This document shows, in pieces, positions 7,078 through 14,500 of a stretch of 17,999 bases of DNA; the stretch's first letter is position 1, and every line of letters starts with the position of its first letter. This DNA comes from Chryseobacterium gleum. Its GTDB lineage: Bacteria; Bacteroidota; Bacteroidia; Flavobacteriales_D; Sanyastnellaceae. A program made the translations under genes and the position numbers. The stretch lies in assembly GCA_943330925.2 (NCBI GenBank), contig CALQJP020000018.1, positions 1 through 17,999 on the forward strand, in the 5' to 3' direction. The notes below the pieces were generated by a model. The model was not told the DNA's origin and ran no database searches. It saw only the letters and a program-made list of their open reading frames with translations.

Positions 7078-7713
7078 ATGAGTGAACGCAATGCTAACCC
7101 CAACCAACCTTTTCCGTCTATCGGTATGACGTCTATTACAGGTCAAAAGCTGGATGCTCTAAAAGATATTTACCACGACTTGGTTACGAGGGTTATTGCT
7201 GTCGGCGATAGTGCTACCCTTCTTTTCTCGCACTTCGGCGATTTCGATACGGCTAAAGTTGAGAATACCCTGAAGTTTATTGAGAGCAGTGTGCTTGAGA
7301 TTGGCGATAAAAGGTCAACCATGAAGCGAGTGTGCGGCATGCTCATCGAACTGCTTCAAAACATTTCAATACACGGTGCCCGCGATAGCAAAGGCCACAT
7401 GCATTCATTTTTGATTGTTGCCAAAACCGGCACTGAGTACAAACTTTATTCAGGCAACCTTATTCTCTCCGAAATGGTTGAACCGATGAAATCGCGTATG
7501 CAGCAATTGGTGAATATGGATGAAACGGCTTTGCGCAAGTTGTACATCGAAATTCTTTGCAATGAAGAATATAGCAGTCAAGGAGGTGCCGGCCTGGGAT
7601 TAGTAACCATCGTGAAACGCGCCGAAAATCAGGTGAATTTTGATATCGACTCCATCGATGAATATTTCGGTTTCTTCCGTCTCGAGATTGCTTTGCCAAC
7701 AGCGAGCGCTTAA
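7078..7713 (+). CDS. SiaB-like protein kinase (GHKL-fold, DUF6272 type)
   Basis: 211 residues. SiaB-type kinases are small cytoplasmic GHKL-fold proteins that phosphorylate a partner protein, SiaC; in Pseudomonas the SiaABCD module controls aggregation and cyclic-di-GMP output. Here ELLQNISIHG (from Glu91) gives the E-x3-N-x3-H N-box (Glu91, Asn95, His99) of the ATP fold, and GGAGLGL (169-175) is the glycine-rich ATP-lid box. There is no sensor, membrane segment or phospho-acceptor domain, as in SiaB. I start at ATG 7078; an in-frame TTG lies two codons earlier at 7072 but ATG is preferred. A strong promoter stands just upstream. No SiaC- or SiaA-like gene occurs in the window, so the gene is an orphan locally; the next gene, 126 bp on, is an unrelated exported isomerase. 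The family call rests on motif pattern and length only; an anti-sigma-type kinase is the alternative. Confidence 0.75.
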   Translation: MSERNANPNQPFPSIGMTSITGQKLDALKDIYHDLVTRVIAVGDSATLLFSHFGDFDTAKVENTLKFIESSVLEIGDKRSTMKRVCGMLIELLQNISIHGARDSKGHMHSFLIVAKTGTEYKLYSGNLILSEMVEPMKSRMQQLVNMDETALRKLYIEILCNEEYSSQGGAGLGLVTIVKRAENQVNFDIDSIDEYFGFFRLEIALPTASA

Positions 7714-7734
7714 GTTTATCCGATTACCATTCGA

Positions 7735-7755
7735 ATTGCAATCTCTCATTGCAGT
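7735..7755. other. Short hairpin after the SiaB-like gene
   Basis: TGCAAT (7737-7742) and ATTGCA (7748-7753) form a perfect 6-bp stem with a 5-nt loop, extendable by a T-G and an A-T pair. It lies 21-41 bp after the stop of the SiaB-like gene and before the next start. With no T-run it may be a weak terminator or a simple dyad. Confidence 0.3.
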
Positions 7756-7839
7756 CAAGTGTAGCTAAAATGAATTCCATTTGTGCTTACTAACTCAAGC
7801 GAATGAATGGCCGTTTCGGCTTCTCTATTTTTGCCTTTA

Positions 7840-9819
7840 ATGAAACAACCCTATCACAGTGCGATTGCCTGCATCGGCCTGATGCTGATACTTGTCTTTG
7901 GACTAACTCAATGCAACAAATCAACCTCTTACAATAAATTCCTGGATCCGGAATTGGTTAAAATTGCTGAGTTCTGTGATCAAAGATCCACCGATTCCAT
8001 ACTCACCTACCTCAATCACAAGCAGCCCATTCTCAGAATTGAAGCAGCTTATGCCTTGGCGAGTATGCGCGACCCAAAGGCAATCGACGCGTTGCACAAG
8101 ACTCTCTTGGATCCGGTTGCGGAAGTACGCGCGGCTTCAGCCTATGCATTGGGACAAACTCTGCACCCGAGCTCCATACAACCTCTTTCCGTTCAATTGA
8201 CCAATGAGGGAAATTCGGCTGCCGTAATTGCCATGGCTGAAGCGCTTGGAAAAATTGCGGGCGGATTGCATGCTTCTTCGACAGCCCCTGAGTTTGTTGA
8301 AGATGCAGCCAATGCACTATTTAATTACGAAAGAACCGATTCAATTGGTGTTCATGCTATTGCGAAGGCCGCATTCTGGATGCATACGAGTGGTTGGGCC
8401 GATACACGACTCATCAATAAACTGGCTTTTGTTTTCCCCAACCAGCCTGTTATCAACCGTCGCATGATTGCCTTTGCTATGTCGCGCTACAGAGGCGAAT
8501 GGTTCAACGACACGATTCAGACTGCGCGTTTCATCGAAGCAATCGAAATCGAAAAAGACACCACAACCCTGACGGCTTCAATGGCTGTGGCCGGACGATC
8601 GACGACGAGTGAAGCCGCCAATTTTATCATCAAATGCCTTCAGGCCTCGAAGCCTTCGCGTGAATGGGCCATCGCCACTTGTCGCGCCGCGGGAAAACTT
8701 ACACGTGCTCCTGCCTCTGCCATCATCCCTTTGCTCGAAGACAGCAGAAATGCCGTGGCTGAGGAGGCTTGCTTCGCTCTGCAGAACAAGCAACTAACGT
8801 CGGAAGAGATCCTCGAAATCAAAACTCGAACAGCCTCGAGCTCCATTCCGGTTAGAGCTGCTTGTGCCCGCGTGCTCCATCAGAAAGGCGATTCGCTGAA
8901 TATCGAGACATGGCTGCAGATCATAGATGGTAACCTCTCTCCCTATGATCGTTTGGCCTGCATACGCCTATTGGGTATTACCGGCAGAGGTGCTTCCATA
9001 AGTCTTGAACGCGCTTTGAATAACTCGGATATACTCCAAGCCAATGCCTACACAGAAGCTTTCATTGAGTCGTACGGTCAACCCGATTTTCCTTCTGAAA
9101 TTAAGTTTGCCCAAGCTATGCTTAGCTTCTTAAATCGCGGTGATATTGGCATCACGGCGCTGTGTGCTGCCGAGTTGAGAAAAAGCTCCCCCGCATCTTT
9201 ACCCGAGAATGAAATAAAAGAACTGAACCAGGCGCTCCTTGCAGCGCTCGATAAGTTGCAACTTCCCCGAGAAGTGGAAACAGCCAACGAAATAATCAAG
9301 ACACTCAACAGCTGGAGCTTCACACCACGGGAAGAAATAAAGGTCGCATTCAACCATCCGATCGACTGGAACTTGGTGCGTTCCATTCCACGCCGCCAGC
9401 GAGCTGCTATTCACACCATCAAAGGCATCGTTGAAATTGAACTGCATGTGGAAGACGCTCCGGGCAGCGTTGCCTCATTTGTGCAATTGTGCCGCGATGG
9501 CTTCTATAACGGCAAATCGTTTCACCGCGTAGTGCCCAACTTCGTCATTCAGGGCGGATGTCCGCGTGGCGACGGAATGGGTGGCACGGATTACACGTTG
9601 CGATCCGAGTTTCGACTACACGACTACAGCACAGGCTCAGTAGGCCTTGCATCGTCGGGGCCCGACACCGAGAGTTGTCAATGGTTCATCACTCACATGC
9701 CAACTCCGCATCTCGAAGGACGCTACACCATTTTCGCTCATGTAACACAAGGCATGAACGTGGTTGATCGAATCGAAATCGGTGATACTATAGAGCGCAT
9801 TGAACTCGTCGAAGAGTAG
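7840..9819 (+). CDS. Exported HEAT-repeat protein with C-terminal cyclophilin peptidyl-prolyl isomerase
   Basis: 659 residues from ATG 7840. I prefer it over the in-frame ATG 7807 because it gives a clean signal peptide: basic start, hydrophobic core IGLMLILVFGL, then LTQC. That Cys could be a lipoprotein Cys, but Gln before it is not canonical. Numbering from 7807, residues about 50-500 are helical HEAT/PBS-lyase-like repeats (for example RIEAAYALASMRDPKAIDAL, then VRAASAYALGQ). Residues about 531-670 are a cyclophilin: FHRVVPNFVIQGG contains Arg574, Phe579 and Gln582 of the active site, followed by ESCQWFIT and LEGRYTIFAHV. Cyclophilins speed cis-trans isomerisation at proline; the repeats probably hold client proteins in the periplasm. 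The usual SQFFI motif reads CQWFI, so activity may be altered. The same fusion is known in Flavobacteriia. It sits alone between a kinase and an RNA helicase, with no clear operon partner. Confidence 0.88.
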   Translation: MKQPYHSAIACIGLMLILVFGLTQCNKSTSYNKFLDPELVKIAEFCDQRSTDSILTYLNHKQPILRIEAAYALASMRDPKAIDALHKTLLDPVAEVRAASAYALGQTLHPSSIQPLSVQLTNEGNSAAVIAMAEALGKIAGGLHASSTAPEFVEDAANALFNYERTDSIGVHAIAKAAFWMHTSGWADTRLINKLAFVFPNQPVINRRMIAFAMSRYRGEWFNDTIQTARFIEAIEIEKDTTTLTASMAVAGRSTTSEAANFIIKCLQASKPSREWAIATCRAAGKLTRAPASAIIPLLEDSRNAVAEEACFALQNKQLTSEEILEIKTRTASSSIPVRAACARVLHQKGDSLNIETWLQIIDGNLSPYDRLACIRLLGITGRGASISLERALNNSDILQANAYTEAFIESYGQPDFPSEIKFAQAMLSFLNRGDIGITALCAAELRKSSPASLPENEIKELNQALLAALDKLQLPREVETANEIIKTLNSWSFTPREEIKVAFNHPIDWNLVRSIPRRQRAAIHTIKGIVEIELHVEDAPGSVASFVQLCRDGFYNGKSFHRVVPNFVIQGGCPRGDGMGGTDYTLRSEFRLHDYSTGSVGLASSGPDTESCQWFITHMPTPHLEGRYTIFAHVTQGMNVVDRIEIGDTIERIELVEE

Positions 9820-9888
9820 TTTGGGCATTTATTGTGACGTATTATGCTTCAAGTAGCCTTATATTCGTAGCGAACTTGATTTACGCTT

Positions 9889-9949
9889 ATCAGGCGTGTC
9901 CCTAGGGGACCATTTCCGTCACCTGATTGTTCGGATCATTTCGCGAACA
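9889..9949 (+). promoter_or_regulatory. Structured 5' leader of the DEAD-box helicase gene
   Basis: Three stems lie in the leader: ATCAGG (9889-9894) with CCTGAT (9922-9927), enclosing GTCCC (9898-9902) with GGGAC (9906-9910) around a 3-nt loop, and then TGTTCG (9928-9933) with CGAACA (9944-9949). They abut without gaps. A possible -7 box TATATTCG (9860-9867, seven of eight positions) would put the whole fold in the mRNA. Structured leaders are known for cold-induced RNA helicase genes; regulation here is inference. Confidence 0.45.
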
Positions 9950-9969
9950 TATTTATACATTTTATTCTA

Positions 9970-11424
9970 ATGAATTTTGAATCATTGGGTCTCATTGAGC
10001 CCATACTAAAGGCCTTGCAAAAAGAAGGCTACGAAAAACCCACGCCCATACAGGAGCAAGCTATTCCGATTGTACTCAACGGACGCGACTTGCTGGGCTG
10101 CGCGCAAACAGGTACCGGTAAAACGGCAGCCTTCGCACTTCCTGTTATTCAACTTTTGCATCAAAAGGCCCAACCGCAAAATGGCAAGCGAGTCATTCAG
10201 GCGCTGGTGCTCACCCCTACCCGTGAATTGGCTATTCAAATTGAAGAGAGCTTCAAAGCTTATGGCAATTTCACGAAACTGCAAAACCTCGTCATCTTCG
10301 GAGGCGTTGGACAGTTTCCACAAACGCAGGCTCTTAAGCGCGGTGTGGACGTACTCATTGCTACACCAGGTCGTTTGCTCGACTTGATGAACCAAGGCTT
10401 TGTGGACTTGAAACACCTGGAGATTTTTATTCTGGACGAAGCCGACCGCATGCTCGACATGGGCTTCATTCACGATGTAAAAAAGGTGATTGCCAAGCTT
10501 CCTCAAAAGCGTCAGTCGCTTTTCTTCAGCGCAACGATGCCTCCTGAAATTCAGAAGTTGAGTTCTACCATTCTCACCAACCCGTTGAAGGTGGAAGTAA
10601 CACCACCGGCTACAACGGCTGAGAAGATTAACCAGTCGATTTACTACCTCGATAAGGCCGACAAGAAAACCATGCTGCTGCATGTGCTGAGCGACCACAC
10701 TATTGAGCGCGCCCTGGTGTTTACACGCACCAAGCACGGAGCAAACAAGGTGGTGAAAGACCTGCAGAGCAAGGGCATTACAGCTGAAGCCATTCACGGC
10801 AACAAGTCACAGAATGCGCGTCAATTGGCTCTGAAAAACTTCAAGAACAAAGCGACCCGTGTGTTGGTAGCTACCGACATTGCTGCTCGCGGCATTGATG
10901 TGGACGACCTCACGCACGTGATCAACTATGAAATACCGAACGTTGCGGAAACCTACGTGCACCGCATTGGTCGCACAGGACGCGCAGGAGCTTCGGGTAT
11001 TGCCATCTCGTTTTGTGAAGCAGAAGAAGTGTCTTACATCAAAGACATTCAGAAGCTCACAGGTTTGATTATTCCTCATGGAGAAGATAGAGGCCAACTA
11101 CCCAAGCCTTCGTTCGACATTACCAAGGGCGTACCTGCACCACCGGAACACAGTGGTCGAGGTCAGCGCCAAGGTCAGGGTCAACGTCATGGGGCGCCCA
11201 AAGCAGGTGGCGGTGGCAGAAGGCCCGGCAACCACAGAGGACAGCATTCGCGCAGCAACGATGGTCGTAATGGTGAAAGTCGAAGCAACGACAATCGTCG
11301 CAAGCAGGACCAACCTGCGGGAAAACCGAAAACCGAAAGTGCCGGTTCATCTCCTGCCAGCAATAGCGGTGATGGCTCAGCAAAGAAAAAGTGGGGATCG
11401 TTTTTTAACCGATTCAAGTCGTAA
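9970..11424 (+). CDS. rhlE: DEAD-box ATP-dependent RNA helicase, RhlE type
   Basis: 484 residues. DEAD-box helicases unwind short RNA duplexes with ATP; RhlE-type enzymes act in ribosome assembly and RNA turnover, often at low temperature. All core motifs are seen: Phe3 with Q-motif PTPIQ (24-28), motif I AQTGTGKT (45-52), PTRELA, TPGRLLDL, DEAD (156-159), SAT (187-189), then RecA2 motifs ALVFTRTKHGA, VATDIAARGIDV and HRIGRTGR (331-338). The core ends near residue 380. The remaining hundred residues are a disordered, Gly/Arg/Gln/Asn-rich basic tail, finishing with AKKKWGSFFNRFKS, of the kind that adds RNA affinity. ATG 9970 follows an A/T-rich context with no Shine-Dalgarno, normal for the phylum. 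A structured leader precedes it and a long hairpin follows. Substrates cannot be inferred. The helicase call is certain; RhlE over another DEAD-box subfamily is likely. Confidence 0.93.
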   Translation: MNFESLGLIEPILKALQKEGYEKPTPIQEQAIPIVLNGRDLLGCAQTGTGKTAAFALPVIQLLHQKAQPQNGKRVIQALVLTPTRELAIQIEESFKAYGNFTKLQNLVIFGGVGQFPQTQALKRGVDVLIATPGRLLDLMNQGFVDLKHLEIFILDEADRMLDMGFIHDVKKVIAKLPQKRQSLFFSATMPPEIQKLSSTILTNPLKVEVTPPATTAEKINQSIYYLDKADKKTMLLHVLSDHTIERALVFTRTKHGANKVVKDLQSKGITAEAIHGNKSQNARQLALKNFKNKATRVLVATDIAARGIDVDDLTHVINYEIPNVAETYVHRIGRTGRAGASGIAISFCEAEEVSYIKDIQKLTGLIIPHGEDRGQLPKPSFDITKGVPAPPEHSGRGQRQGQGQRHGAPKAGGGGRRPGNHRGQHSRSNDGRNGESRSNDNRRKQDQPAGKPKTESAGSSPASNSGDGSAKKKWGSFFNRFKS

Positions 11425-11449
11425 GCCGAACGTTTATACTTTTTAGTGA

Positions 11450-11507
11450 AGAGTGCGCAGAGTTTGCAAATTGATTGTATAAATCTTTGCAATACTCTGC
11501 GCATTCT
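11450..11507. terminator. Long bidirectional hairpin between convergent genes
   Basis: TGCGCAGAGT (11454-11463) pairs with ACTCTGCGCA (11494-11503), and TTGCAAA (11464-11470) pairs with TTTGCAA (11486-11492); T11493 is the only bulge. Four outer pairs, one of them G-T, bring the stem to 21 bp with a 15-nt loop. It stands 25 bp after the helicase stop and 72 bp before the stop of the convergent T9SS protein. It lacks a strong T-run on either side, yet its length and place make a shared terminator or 3'-end stabiliser likely. Confidence 0.7.
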
Positions 11508-11579
11508 GCATTAAAAAACAAATCGGGACAGCTGAGCAATGGTTGCGATAACTTTCATTACAGCAAGCGGCTCATTCAC

Positions 11580-14500
11580 TTAAATCTTTGTAAATCTGCC
11601 GCTCCACGAGCCACTAGCCCCACAATCCATAACGATGATGTAATTGCCCGGCGCAAGTGACGAAACATTCAATTCTTCATTGAAATATTGTTTCTCACCC
11701 TGCGTGCTGTCAAACACCAATTGACCGGATAGATCATATATACGAACGATTGTATATACAGGGTAGGCTGTTTCACCTGTGATCCGCAGCTGATCAGTGG
11801 TCGGGTTTGGAAACATGTCAAACGTCAGCGCTTCCTCTCCGGATACGTCCCCGAGGCGTTCGTCTGAATTGATTGTTTCGTTTTCAGGCAACATCGCTGA
11901 GTTCGATGTTCCCGTTGGTGCAGCTGGCAGTATGGTAATAACTCCATCGCCGCTCAATTGAAAGGACGCTGATTTTGTGCATCCGTTCTGAGTGACGCTT
12001 ACAGTGTAAGTTCCCAACAAAGCCGGTAGCAAATTGATACGCGAAAAATTACGCACCACCGTGCTCGGGGTTGTAAAAAATCCGCCCGGCCCGGTCCATG
12101 CATACGTTGCATTGGTAAAGGCCGTGGGCACATTACCCGAAACCGTCACGTTCGGACCCGCAGGTGCATTACTAAAAGCTCCGGTAACGGTCAATCGAGT
12201 TAAACGCACTTGTATACTCGCTGTATTGCTGCAACCATACTGGTCTACCCCAACCACGCCATAAGTGCGCAGTTGTGTAGATGTCGTAATACCTGTATTG
12301 CTATCTATCAACTGACTTCCATGTGCAGGGAAAGTGGTTCCACTATACGTCCAATTGTAATAAACACCACCCGTGGCGTTCAATAGGATGTCGCATCCTG
12401 CCAGCTGAGTTGCTGTGGTGTTATTACCCGTGAGCTGGTTGGTTACCGCAATAACAGGACGCGGACGAACCGTTACGGTGTGTTGCACCGTTACCGTGCA
12501 CACGGGACTGTATGTCACGACCAGAACGTAGGTGTAGGTGCCCGCTGTCAAACCTGTTTGCGTGATGGAAGCTGTACTAGCCGTGAAGGTAGCCGGCGAC
12601 CGCGTCCAGCTATAGGTCACAGGGAAGCCCTGCGTGCGCGGCGTAACCACGCTGTTGAGTGTGAGGCTCTCTCCTTGACAGATTTCAGTAGGTCCACAGA
12701 TTTCAGCATTGAAGTTTACGGGACACAGACAGCCATCACCAACCTGAAACGAAGCTGTTGTTTCGCAGCCATTCGCATCGCGAACCGTGACAGAATAGGT
12801 CCCTGCAACCAAGTGGTTAATGTCTTCGGTGACTTCTCCGTTACTCCAAACGAATGAATAATTGGGAGTGCCGCTATCAACATTCAAATCAATACCACCT
12901 GAATTGGCCGGAGAACAATACGCCGGTCTGGCTTCTCCGCTAACTCTCAAAGCGCGTGAAGCAGGCACAAATACCCTCGATGATGAAGTGCAACCATTAT
13001 CATCGGTCAACACTACGGAATACATGCCACTCGGAACACCCACCAATTGTGGAGCGGTTGAACCATTCGACCACTGGTAACTCACAATAGGGTTTTGTGA
13101 CCCTGTAATCAAATAAACATTACCACCTGCACCACCACAATCGGCAGTAATATAAAACCCAATGTTTATGAGTGGTTGAGAAGGGCCGCTAACAGTGAAA
13201 ACTGCTGCATTCGCACACTGAGCCGAATCGGTAACAACCACTGTATAGCTCCCTGCGGGTACGTTGATAAGGTCTTCGGTATTCATACCATTGGTCCACA
13301 AATAGGTCAGTGGTCCATTACCGCTAACAACATTGATAGAAACAGAACCTACCGAATTACCGCAGCTATCCGGTGTTGTTGATCCGGTTATAACCGGCAA
13401 TTGCAAGGCATTAATCGTAAATGTCTGGCTTACCAGGCATCCATTGTTATCTGCCACGCGCACCGTGTAGTTCCCGGTTCCAAGTCCCGACACGTCTTGC
13501 GTTGCAGCACCATTCGACGCAGTACCATTCGACCAGGCATATGTATATGGGTTTAGTGCTATCCCACCACTCACAGAAACGTCTATTGAACCCAAATTCC
13601 CCAGGCAATCTTGTTGTGTAACAACAGCTGATAACGCAAGTGAATCAGGTTGGGCTATGGTATAGGTCGTGTCAATCGAGCAGCCGTTAGCATCGGTTAC
13701 CGAAACCGAATAACTGCCTGCCACCAAATTTTGATTCGATGCGGTGTTCGCTCCATTCGACCACACAAACGAATAGGGTTCCACTCCACCCGTTGCCAAT
13801 ACTTCAACGTCGCCATTCGAAAACCCGAAACAACTCACGTTGCGAATGTTGGCAGAGAGTGTAGGATAACTAAACGAAGCCTGAACAGTTGTATAGAAAG
13901 TAGCAGAACATCCTAAGGCATCTGTTACCACAACGGAGTAACTACCCGCGGCAACATATTCTATAATCTGTGTGCTACCGCCATTGGACCAGGCATAGGT
14001 GTAAGGAGCTACTCCACCGCTCACGAGTATTTCCGAAAACCCGTTCTGTTGTGCGCATATTTCCGGCTGATTTTGAAACGTGGCCTGCAATACAGAAGTG
14101 TTTCCTCCTACGCTATAGGAATCTGTGTAGGAGCAACCTTGCGCATCAGTGATCGTGACCGAAAGCGATTGTGCGCTGAGTCCCACGGCAGGATTGGATG
14201 TTTGGCCATCGCTCCACAAAACTGCGAAGGGAGCAGTTCCTCCCAATACATCCAACAGAATTGAACCGTTCGGACCGCAAAGGGCATCGGTAACAGTTGC
14301 CGAAGCGCTTAACGACGAAGCTTCGGTGATCTCAAATGAAATGACGGGGTCATCGTTGCATTGTGTTTGAAGAATGTAATAGACACCTGCAGGAAGACCT
14401 GTAAATACAGCTGAGTATGCCGATGTAAATACCGGATAATAGGTGTCGCCTGTGTTGAAATTAGTAATGCCCAGCAAATCGCCCACAAGTTGCAGTGGCA

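Noticed and set aside
10006..10797. 263-residue minus-strand open frame
   Set aside because: It lies wholly antisense to the motif-complete DEAD-box helicase gene and shows no recognisable domain; an antisense shadow.
12735..14315. Repeated pattern resembling a CRISPR or DNA satellite
   Set aside because: The similarity is at protein level with a period of about 225-237 bp and many differences; there are no short identical repeats with unique spacers.
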